Origin: Gammaproteobacteria bacterium
GTDB taxonomy: Bacteria; Pseudomonadota; Gammaproteobacteria; Steroidobacterales; Woeseiaceae
Assembly (NCBI GenBank): GCA_029881015.1
Contig: JAOUNK010000206.1
Coordinates: 1-6,142 of the forward strand
Direction: 5' to 3'
Length of the DNA: 6,142 bases
The position numbers were made by a program, and so were the translations under genes. Each line of letters begins with the position of its first letter. The stretch's first letter is position 1. Positions 1-6,142 of this stretch are shown in pieces. The notes under the pieces are model-generated. The model did not search any database and was not told the origin of the DNA. It saw only the letters and a list, made by a program, of their open reading frames with translations.

Positions 1-773
1 GTCTCGGTGACGATCTCGATACCGCCGCCCGCCGCCATCTTCTTCATCATCTCGATCTTCGGGCCCATCATGCGCTCCATCATCTCGCGCTGCGCTTGCG
101 GCATGCTGGCGAGTTGCTTCTCCATCTCGGCCATCTGCTTCTCGGCTTCCTGCAGCTGTTTCTGCTGCTCCGCATCGATGACACCGTTCATCGTCATTAC
201 CTGGTGGTATGACTCATAGAGGTTGCTGCCGGCCACCCGCCGATAGTCCGAATCGACCTTTTCCATGACGACGGGACGCGTACCGTCCGGCCCCGTCGCT
301 GTGCCGTGGATCAGCATTTTCAGCGGCACGTAGTCTGTTGTGTCGACCCAGATTTCAAACGTCTCGAAGTCTATTGTCTGGTCGCCTGTTTCCTGCTGGA
401 AATCGACATTGTCGGCCTTGATATGAAACCCCTTGCGGTCGCCAACGGCCTCGGTACCGAGGTAACGGGCCGTTTGCGCCATTTCGAGGATATCGTCGAA
501 ATCAACGATGTTGCCGTCGCCCGAGGATGCGTCCATGCCTGCGTATCCTGTTCGCGGTACAACACGAAAGGACGTCTCGTCGACGCGGATATAGTCCAGC
601 ACAATCTTTGTGCCGGCCACGTTCTGCTCGACGGTGTAGTTGTCCACACCCTTCCAGCGCTCGAGCTGCATCTCGCGCGCCTTGGCGATTATGGACTCCG
701 CGTCCTGTGCGTGGGCGCTCACCGAAAACAGCAAGCTCACGATCACTGTCAGAAAGATTTCAGTCTTACGCAT
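1..773 (-). CDS. Uncharacterised exported protein with Met/Gln/Glu-rich helical tail (C-terminus cut off by window edge)
   Basis: I read an open minus-strand frame from an ATG at 773-771 through the left edge; 257 residues are visible and no stop is reached. A GGAGGG ribosome binding site lies 7 bases upstream, which supports this start. Residues 1-22 form a classic Sec signal peptide: MRK, then a hydrophobic core, ending AHA before Gln23, so the mature protein should be periplasmic or outer-membrane associated. Residues 40-190 look beta-rich and soluble, a pattern reminiscent of LolA-like or DUF4412-type periplasmic proteins, but I cannot name the family with confidence. Residues 200-246 are a charged, predicted coiled-coil or helical stretch with ten methionines, including MMERMM near 231-236 and MMKKM at 242-246, followed by AAGGG. 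The gene starts 41 bp after the rho stop on the same strand, so it may be read through from trxA-rho. The function is unknown; the call as a real gene is strong. Confidence 0.8.
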   Translation of the reverse strand, partial: MRKTEIFLTVIVSLLFSVSAHAQDAESIIAKAREMQLERWKGVDNYTVEQNVAGTKIVLDYIRVDETSFRVVPRTGYAGMDASSGDGNIVDFDDILEMAQTARYLGTEAVGDRKGFHIKADNVDFQQETGDQTIDFETFEIWVDTTDYVPLKMLIHGTATGPDGTRPVVMEKVDSDYRRVAGSNLYESYHQVMTMNGVIDAEQQKQLQEAEKQMAEMEKQLASMPQAQREMMERMMGPKIEMMKKMAAGGGIEIVTE

Positions 774-780
774 GAATCAA

Positions 781-786
781 CCCTCC
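781..786 (-). promoter_or_regulatory. Ribosome binding site of the exported protein gene
   Basis: On the minus strand this reads GGAGGG, a strong Shine-Dalgarno match, 7 bases before the ATG at 773. It fixes the start of the exported protein and shows that this reading frame, rather than the antisense ones, is translated. Confidence 0.75.
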
Positions 787-814
787 GGAAAACCCAAACG
801 CGACGCCCTGTCGA

Positions 815-2244
<1,430 letters not shown>

Positions 2245-2248
<4 letters not shown>

Positions 2249-2571
2249 AGATTAGTGTCCAGAAACTCTTCGAGCTGACGCATCGGCATCGCGCCCATCA
2301 ATTGCGCCTGTACGGCGCCATCCTTAAACAGGATCAACGTTGGAATGCTGCGAATGCCGAACTTCTGGGCAACGTTCGGGTTCTCGTCAACATTGAGCTT
2401 GACGACGTCAAGCTTTTCCTCGTATTTGTCGGCAACCTGATCGAGCAACGGCGCGATCATTTTGCATGGGCCACACCATTCGGCCCAGAAATCAAGCAGT
2501 ACTGCTTTGCTGTTTTGTAAAACGTCGGCATCGAATGCCGCATCTGAGGTGTGCACAATCTTGTCGCTCAC
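2245..2571 (-). CDS. trxA: Thioredoxin 1
   Basis: This is the small cytoplasmic protein-disulfide reductase that donates electrons to ribonucleotide reductase, PAPS reductase and other targets and is recycled by thioredoxin reductase. The 108-residue product has the usual family length. It shows the buried Asp27, the active site W32-C33-G34-P35-C36-K, and the cis-proline in SIPT (Pro77) followed by the LILFKDG strand, so the fold is complete. The C-terminal part reads QLMGAMPMRQLEEFL, where the E. coli protein has a GALSKGQL-type segment, so that loop is unusual and carries two extra methionines. Translation starts at a GTG with an AAGGAG site 7 bases upstream. The gene is first in a probable trxA-rho transcription unit: its TGA shares bases with the rho GTG. 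It is divergent from rhlB, as in E. coli. Confidence 0.98.
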
Positions 2572-2578
2572 CGGCTAA

Positions 2579-2584
2579 CTCCTT
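2579..2584 (-). promoter_or_regulatory. Ribosome binding site of trxA
   Basis: On the minus strand this reads AAGGAG, 7 bases before the GTG start of trxA. The strong match supports the GTG start over any downstream codon. Confidence 0.75.
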
Positions 2585-2710
2585 CAAAAAAATATCTCGT
2601 TTGGGTGTGGAATTGCCCGTTGCAAGCCAGGCTTAGGAACGAACATTTCGAAAACGGGTGACGCTGCCTTGTCTATCAGGCAATATGTCGCAGCTCTACT
2701 GCCGATGAAT

Positions 2711-2730
2711 TCCGGTTTTTTGTCCGGTTT
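2711..2730 (+). repeat. Tandem TCCGGTTT direct repeat in the trxA-rhlB gap
   Basis: TCCGGTTT occurs at 2711-2718 and again at 2723-2730, a 12-base period. A seven-base match, TCCGGTT, recurs at 2839-2845 just before the rhlB start codon. The copies are exact, but the unit is short. It could be an operator or chance in a T-rich stretch. Confidence 0.4.
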
Positions 2731-2853
2731 ATTTCTGTATCGTTGGAAGCGAAACTGGCGGGTGCGACGAGTGTCGCGTCGAATTAAAGCCAATTTGACC
2801 GTTTCGCGAGCCATATTGCAAGTATTTAACGCATTTTTTCCGGTTCTAATTCT

Positions 2854-4131
2854 ATGTCCGAAGACCACCTGAGCGAACTTCGATTCGACTCGCTCGAACT
2901 CCATGAGTCCATCCAAGCGGGCATTCGCGACGCCGGCTTCGAATTCTGCACTCCCATCCAGGCCAGTACCCTGCCGATTGCGCTGAAACCCGGCGACGTA
3001 GCCGGACAGGCCCAGACGGGTACCGGCAAGACTGCCGCGTTCCTGATTGCGGCCTATCAGCGCCTGATGACGTCTACGGTCGACACGGGAAAGACCCGGC
3101 AGCCGCGGGTCTTCGCCCTGGCGCCGACCCGTGAGCTCGCGGTCCAGATCGCCAATGATGCCGAAATTCTCGGCAAGCACACGGGGCTCAGGATCGGCCT
3201 CGCGTTCGGCGGCACGGATTACGACAAGCAGCGCAAAGCGCTCGAGGACGGTGTCGACCTGCTGATCGGCACGCCCGGGCGCATCATCGATTATTACAAG
3301 CAAGGCGTATTCAAGCTGGACTTTGTCCAGGTCGCTATTCTTGATGAAGCTGACCGCATGTTCGACCTCGGCTTTATCAAGGACATTCGGTACCTGCTGC
3401 GCCGCCTGCCGCCACCGGACCAGCGGCTCAACATGCTGTTCTCGGCGACGTTGTCGCAACGGGTCATGGAGCTCGCCTATGAGCACATGAACGAACCCGA
3501 GCTGATTCGTATCGAACCCGACAAGGTCACGGCCGACCGCGTGCGCCAGGCGATCTACTATCCCGCGAACGAAGACAAGCTGCCGCTCCTGGTCGGCCTT
3601 GTGCGCGAGATCGGCGAAGTCCGCATCATGATTTTCGTCAACATGAAACGCGAAGCCGAGCGGGTACAGGACGTGCTGGAGGCAAACGGTATTCACGCCG
3701 CGGCCATTTCCGGGGACGTGCCGCAGAAGAAGCGTCTGCGCATGCTCATGCAATTCCAGAACGGTGAGCTCCCGGTCCTGATCGGCACCGATGTTGCATC
3801 ACGCGGACTGCACATTCCGGATGTCGAGTACGTCATCAACTACGACCTGCCGCAGGACGCGGAAGATTACGTGCATCGAATCGGGCGGACTGCCCGCGCC
3901 GGCGCGTCAGGAAACGCATTGAGCATGGCCTGTGAAACCTACGCCATGTCGTTGCCGGACATCGAAGCCTACATCGGCCACAAGATTCCGTTCGCCAACT
4001 ACGACCCGGCGGATTTGCCGGAGATCGTCAAACCCAAACAACGGCCGCGCAAACCGCGCGGCGGGCCGCGACGCAGGCCGGGTGGTGGTGAACACAACAA
4101 GCACCGCGGCCGGCAGCGAAGCCGCCGCTAG
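2854..4131 (+). CDS. rhlB: ATP-dependent RNA helicase RhlB (DEAD-box)
   Basis: RhlB unwinds structured RNA; in E. coli it binds RNase E in the degradosome and helps PNPase degrade mRNA. The 425-residue product aligns with E. coli RhlB from the first residues (MSEDHLSE against MSKTHLTE), which fixes the start. Motifs in order are the Q motif with F29 and CTPIQ (32-36), Walker A AQTGTGKT (53-60), PTRELA (91-96), TPGR (140-143), DEAD (164-167), SAT (197-199), TDVASRGLHIP (312-322) and HRIGRTAR (341-348). DVAGQAQTGTGKT and YDLGFIKDIR-like stretches are typical of RhlB rather than RhlE or SrmB. After about residue 385 comes a disordered tail rich in Lys, Arg, Pro and Gly, similar in character to the E. 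coli tail. No Shine-Dalgarno sequence is visible before the ATG; the leader there is T-rich. The gene is divergent from trxA-rho and ends 17 bp from the convergent yrfG. Confidence 0.96.
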   Translation: MSEDHLSELRFDSLELHESIQAGIRDAGFEFCTPIQASTLPIALKPGDVAGQAQTGTGKTAAFLIAAYQRLMTSTVDTGKTRQPRVFALAPTRELAVQIANDAEILGKHTGLRIGLAFGGTDYDKQRKALEDGVDLLIGTPGRIIDYYKQGVFKLDFVQVAILDEADRMFDLGFIKDIRYLLRRLPPPDQRLNMLFSATLSQRVMELAYEHMNEPELIRIEPDKVTADRVRQAIYYPANEDKLPLLVGLVREIGEVRIMIFVNMKREAERVQDVLEANGIHAAAISGDVPQKKRLRMLMQFQNGELPVLIGTDVASRGLHIPDVEYVINYDLPQDAEDYVHRIGRTARAGASGNALSMACETYAMSLPDIEAYIGHKIPFANYDPADLPEIVKPKQRPRKPRGGPRRRPGGGEHNKHRGRQRSRR

Positions 4132-4143
4132 GCTCCGGAGCAG

Positions 4144-4162
4144 AGCCCTTACCGTAAGGGCT
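4144..4162. terminator. Hairpin at the rhlB/yrfG convergent junction
   Basis: AGCCCTTA at 4144-4151 pairs perfectly with TAAGGGCT at 4155-4162 across a CCG loop. The hairpin includes the yrfG stop codon and begins 12 bases after the rhlB stop. Just upstream is a palindrome, GCTCCGGAGC (4132-4141), and GGCTC at 4131-4135 could pair with GAGCC at 4143-4147 instead. Neither strand has a T-run after the stem, so it is not a standard intrinsic terminator. It may protect 3' ends or mark a Rho-dependent end for both converging transcripts. Confidence 0.45.
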
Positions 4163-4829
4163 GCGTCCCCAACATGTCCCTGACGGTCTCCACCCCGCGG
4201 AACTCCAGGCCGCGCCTGGCCGGCTCCGTCGTATCCGGCCGGGTTACCGTCACCAGCATCTCGATGCCGTAGTCGGCTGCGCTGCGCAGCACCGGCTGGC
4301 TGTCGTCCACGAACAACGTCGTAGCGGGATCGAAGCTCACCTCATCCTGCAAGGCCTCCCAGAAATCCCGGGACTCCTTCGGATGTCCAAAAGTGTGTGA
4401 GCTGTGCAGGCCGTCGAAATAGTCGGCCAGCCCGGTTACCGCATCCTTGAGGTCCAGGGTATCGGGATGTGAATTCGTGACGAGCAACACGCGCATATCC
4501 CGGGCATGGATAGTTCGCAGAAAGTCGAGCGCACCGGGCAGATAGCCGATGCGATGCGTCACGTCATGGTGAATCTTGACGACATCGATACCGAGTCGTT
4601 CGTTCCAGTGATCGAGGCAGTACCACTCGAGATCACCCTGCACGGCCGCGTATTTTTCGAACAGGAGCTCGCGCGCACGTTCGAACGAAATGCCGTTGGC
4701 GGCGGCATAACGGCGCGGCACGAGGTCCTTCCAGATATAGCTGTCGAAGGCGAGATCGAGGATCGTCCCATCCATGTCGAGCATGAGCGTGTCGCATCGT
4801 TCAAGTGCGGTTTGCGGATCGATTTTCAT
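4149..4829 (-). CDS. yrfG: YrfG-like HAD-family purine nucleotidase (GMP/IMP 5'-nucleotidase)
   Basis: This is a cytoplasmic HAD-superfamily phosphatase. In E. coli, YrfG dephosphorylates purine mononucleotides such as GMP and IMP. The 226-residue product matches the usual length of the family. It has HAD motif I DMDGT with nucleophile Asp18 and acid/base Asp20, motif II VTNSH (Thr118), motif III with Lys151 in FGHPKE, and motif IV FVDDS with Asp175-Asp176. The stretch LDLAFDSYIW after motif I, the WYCLDHW near 69-75 and SSHTFGHPKE near 143-152 closely resemble E. coli YrfG, separating it from generic phosphoglycolate phosphatases. The ATG at 4829 gives the family-length start, but no Shine-Dalgarno sequence is visible ahead of it. 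It is divergent from cysQ with 39 bp between start codons, and convergent with rhlB. Confidence 0.9.
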   Translation of the reverse strand: MKIDPQTALERCDTLMLDMDGTILDLAFDSYIWKDLVPRRYAAANGISFERARELLFEKYAAVQGDLEWYCLDHWNERLGIDVVKIHHDVTHRIGYLPGALDFLRTIHARDMRVLLVTNSHPDTLDLKDAVTGLADYFDGLHSSHTFGHPKESRDFWEALQDEVSFDPATTLFVDDSQPVLRSAADYGIEMLVTVTRPDTTEPARRGLEFRGVETVRDMLGTQPLR

Positions 4830-4838
4830 TGCTATACT
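4811..4838 (+). promoter_or_regulatory. Extended -10 promoter of cysQ with GC-rich discriminator
   Basis: TATACT at 4833-4838 is one base from the sigma-70 -10 consensus and is preceded by TGC, an extended -10 element. A modest -35, TTTGCG at 4811-4816, lies 16 bases upstream. Transcription would start near 4845, giving a leader of about 25 bases before the cysQ ATG at 4869, with the ribosome binding site inside it. The bases right after the -10 are GCGCGCC, the G+C-rich discriminator typical of promoters repressed under stringent control. The -35 and spacer lie inside the first codons of yrfG. The promoter assignment is from sequence only. Confidence 0.6.
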
Positions 4839-4857
4839 GCGCGCCCGGTTTGCCTGC

Positions 4858-4861
4858 AGGA
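4858..4861 (+). promoter_or_regulatory. Ribosome binding site of cysQ
   Basis: AGGA lies 7 bases before the ATG at 4869, with a second AGGA at 4864-4867 too close to be used. It decides the start: the frame stays open far upstream to 4506, but that extension is antisense to yrfG and lies ahead of the likely promoter. Confidence 0.6.
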
Positions 4862-4868
4862 ACAGGAT

Positions 4869-5672
4869 ATGGACCTCAAGTCACTCGTCGAACCTATTGT
4901 TGCACTGGCCGAGGATGCCGGCCGGGCAATCCTCGAAGTCTACGCGACGGATTTTAACGTGCAAAGCAAGGACGACGAATCACCGCTCACACAGGCCGAC
5001 CTTGCCTCCCACCGGTGGATTGACGCCGGCCTCAGATCGTTGACGCCGGACATTCCGATCATCTCGGAGGAGTCCGGATTGCCGGCGTTCGAGGAACGCC
5101 GCCAGTGGCGGCGCTACTGGCTCATCGATCCACTCGATGGCACGAAGGAATTCATCAGCCGCAACCATGAATTCACGGTCAACATCGCTCTCATCGAGAA
5201 TCATCGGCCAATACTCGGCGTTGTTCACGCGCCGGTTTTCAACAAGACCTACATCGGCTGCGATGGCGCCGGTGCCCAGCGGCGCGAGAACGACCAATCG
5301 CCGGTGGCCATCCAGGTTGCACCGGTCAGCAGTTCGCCGACACGGGTTGTCGGCAGCCGCTCGCATCGCGGCACAAGTCTCGATGCCTACCTCGAGAACC
5401 TCGGCGATTACGATATCGTGCCAATGGGCAGTTCACTGAAATTCTGTGTCATCGCAGAAGGCGGAGCCGACCTGTACCCGCGCCTTGGTCCGACCTCAGA
5501 GTGGGACACCGCCGCGGCCCAGGCCGTGGTGGAACAGGCCGGTGGCAGCGTCGTCACGCTCGACGGCAAGCCTATGAAATACAACACGAAAGAAGACATC
5601 CTCAACCCGCACTTCTTCGTCATCGGCGCCGCCGACCGTGACTGGTTGGCACTGCTGCCTGACAGCGAGTAG
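4869..5672 (+). CDS. cysQ: 3'(2'),5'-bisphosphate nucleotidase CysQ
   Basis: CysQ removes the 3'-phosphate from 3'-phosphoadenosine 5'-phosphate (PAP), the by-product of sulfate assimilation, giving AMP and preventing PAP toxicity; it is usually associated with the inner membrane face. The 267-residue product belongs to the magnesium-dependent, lithium-sensitive inositol monophosphatase family. Metal-binding residues are visible: Glu67-Glu68 in IISEES, Asp87 and Asp90 in WLIDPLDGTKEF (84-95), and Asp213 in SEWDTAAAQAVVEQAGG. The TKEFI run after DPLDG, and GSSLKFCVIAEGGADLYPR (187-205), favour CysQ over SuhB-type inositol phosphatases. It is about 20 residues longer than the 246-residue E. coli enzyme. 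The start at 4869 is chosen on the ribosome binding site and family alignment. It is divergent from yrfG and followed after 9 bp by a DUF465 gene on the same strand. Confidence 0.94.
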   Translation: MDLKSLVEPIVALAEDAGRAILEVYATDFNVQSKDDESPLTQADLASHRWIDAGLRSLTPDIPIISEESGLPAFEERRQWRRYWLIDPLDGTKEFISRNHEFTVNIALIENHRPILGVVHAPVFNKTYIGCDGAGAQRRENDQSPVAIQVAPVSSSPTRVVGSRSHRGTSLDAYLENLGDYDIVPMGSSLKFCVIAEGGADLYPRLGPTSEWDTAAAQAVVEQAGGSVVTLDGKPMKYNTKEDILNPHFFVIGAADRDWLALLPDSE

Positions 5673-5681
5673 CATGGCAAC

Positions 5682-5897
5682 ATGACCGGCAAAGTAGACA
5701 CCGAATCGTTTGCAAAACTGGAGCGACTTCGTGAACTGCGGGTCAGCCACAGGGACCTCGACTACCTTATCGATCGCCTGCAGGAAGACCCGATGGTCGA
5801 CCAGCTTCGCATCCGCAGGCTGAAAAAGCGCAAGCTTCTCCTGAAGGATATGATCGCCGTTCTCGAAAGCGAACTCATTCCGGATATGGATGCCTGA
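5682..5897 (+). CDS. DUF465 (YdcH-like) small helical protein
   Basis: The 71-residue product is predicted to be almost entirely helical and to form a helical hairpin. It carries the pattern of the DUF465/YdcH family: a first helix ending in HRDLDYLIDRLQED (23-36), then a turn with Pro37, then a basic helix with RRLKKRKLLLKDMIAVLE (44-61). The family has no settled role; members are cytoplasmic and common in Proteobacteria. The ATG lies 9 bp after the cysQ stop, so the two genes are probably co-transcribed, though only a weak purine-rich site precedes the start. Its last 23 bp overlap the end of the convergent efflux pump gene on the other strand. Confidence 0.85.
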   Translation: MTGKVDTESFAKLERLRELRVSHRDLDYLIDRLQEDPMVDQLRIRRLKKRKLLLKDMIAVLESELIPDMDA

Positions 5898-6142
5898 GCA
5901 GTCGCGCTTGCCAAACCAGGAACAATGCCGGCAGCACAACAAGCGTCAGTAGTGTCGCACTGACCATGCCACCCACCATGGGTGCGGCTATGCGCCGCAT
6001 TACCTCCGAACCGGTGCCGCTCCCGAACATGATCGGCAACAGGCCGCCAATGGTCGCCGCAACCGTCATGATGACGGGCCGGATACGCAACAGCGCTCCA
6101 TCGATGACCGCTCCCCGAATATCGTCCAGGGTCGAGACCGTG
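5875..6142 (-). CDS. Heavy-metal RND efflux pump inner-membrane subunit, CusA/CzcA type (C-terminal end only)
   Basis: The gene enters from the right edge and only its last 88 complete codons are visible, ending at TGA 5877-5875. The protein would be the proton-driven transporter of a tripartite pump that exports metal ions such as Cu, Ag, Zn, Co or Cd across the envelope. The visible part matches the end of E. coli CusA: a GALLRIRPVIMTVAATIGG segment, LLPIMFGSGTGSEVMRRIAAPM, and a final hydrophobic helix GGMVSATLLTLVVLPALF. The GTGSEVMxRIAxPMxGG pattern is typical of the heavy-metal (HME) branch rather than the drug-exporting AcrB branch. Two transmembrane helices, corresponding to the last two of twelve, can be seen. 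Metal specificity cannot be judged from this fragment. The tail after the last helix is short (WQARLLRHPYPE). Confidence 0.92.
   Translation of the reverse strand, partial: TVSTLDDIRGAVIDGALLRIRPVIMTVAATIGGLLPIMFGSGTGSEVMRRIAAPMVGGMVSATLLTLVVLPALFLVWQARLLRHPYPE

Larger units (their letters stand above)
2572..2853. promoter_or_regulatory. Divergent intergenic region between trxA and rhlB
   Basis: This 282-bp gap must carry the promoters of both the trxA-rho unit and rhlB. It is clearly richer in A+T than its neighbours, with T-runs at 2716-2721 and 2834-2839. I see no textbook sigma-70 promoter. The best partial element towards rhlB is TTGACC at 2795-2800, but no well-spaced -10 follows it. 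Two small inverted repeats are present: TGCCT/AGGCA (2665-2669 with 2678-2682) and GCGAC/GTCGC (2764-2768 with 2773-2777). Short frames here on either strand look non-coding. In E. coli, rho has a regulated leader; here the transcript leader would sit in front of trxA instead. Function as a bidirectional control region is an inference from gene order. Confidence 0.55.

Noticed and set aside
799..814. Possible terminator after rho (CGAC/GTCG stem)
   Set aside because: The stem is only 4 bp and is followed on the minus strand by no clean T-run, so it cannot be supported as a terminator.
2795..2828. Possible rhlB promoter from TTGACC and TATTTA
   Set aside because: The -35-like hexamer is good, but the spacer to TATTTA is 22 bases, too long for sigma-70, and no better -10 lies at 16-18 bases.
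2584..3753. Long minus-strand open frame of 389 codons over the trxA-rhlB gap and most of rhlB
   Set aside because: It is antisense to a clear RhlB with every helicase motif. Its product is rich in Arg, His, Asp and Val, as expected from reading a GC-rich gene backwards, and I recognise no domain in it.
4506..4868. Upstream in-frame extension of cysQ by 121 codons
   Set aside because: It is antisense to the conserved yrfG coding region, lies mostly ahead of the likely promoter at 4811-4838, and has no counterpart in CysQ. The ATG at 4869 has a ribosome binding site and fits the family length.
5496..5942. Minus-strand open frame of 148 codons over the cysQ end and the DUF465 gene
   Set aside because: It is antisense to two recognisable genes and has no family resemblance of its own.

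Overview
The window looks like ordinary chromosomal DNA from a gammaproteobacterium. The evidence is a Rho, thioredoxin and RhlB set that aligns closely (from memory) with the E. coli proteins and keeps the E. coli layout, with rhlB divergent from trxA-rho. A YrfG-type nucleotidase next to CysQ fits the same group. Base composition is fairly high in GC, and GTG starts are used for trxA and rho. The short N-terminal extension of Rho and the unfamiliar gene after rho suggest a non-enteric lineage (Xanthomonadales-like or a related group), but this placement is an inference.

Left block, 1-2571, all on the minus strand: trxA (2571-2245), then rho (2248-815), which shares a GTGA start/stop with trxA. 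After a 41-bp gap comes an uncharacterised exported protein (773 to beyond the left edge) with a signal peptide and a Met/Gln/Glu-rich helical tail. The three probably form one transcription unit, because no convincing terminator separates them.

The 282-bp gap at 2572-2853 is a divergent control region. It has a clear ribosome binding site for trxA, a repeated TCCGGTT element and two small inverted repeats, but no strong sigma-70 promoter that I can see. On the plus strand rhlB (2854-4131) follows. Its product is a DEAD-box RNA helicase that in E. coli works in the RNA degradosome, so the neighbourhood pairs RNA decay with transcription termination.

Right block: rhlB converges on a minus-strand yrfG-like HAD nucleotidase (4829-4149), and a perfect 8-bp hairpin covers the junction. 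yrfG is divergent from cysQ (4869-5672) with only 39 bp between the start codons. A good extended -10 promoter for cysQ, with a GC-rich discriminator, runs into the first codons of yrfG. cysQ is followed after 9 bp by a small DUF465/YdcH-like helical protein (5682-5897). The last gene is the C-terminal end of a heavy-metal RND efflux pump of the CusA/CzcA type on the minus strand. It enters from the right edge and overlaps the DUF465 gene tail to tail by 23 bp.

I found no mobile element, CRISPR array, tRNA or rRNA, and no convincing undescribed system. The points most worth a second look are the exported Met-rich protein behind rho, the N-terminal arginine-rich extension of Rho with its coupled start, and the compact yrfG/cysQ divergent promoter.
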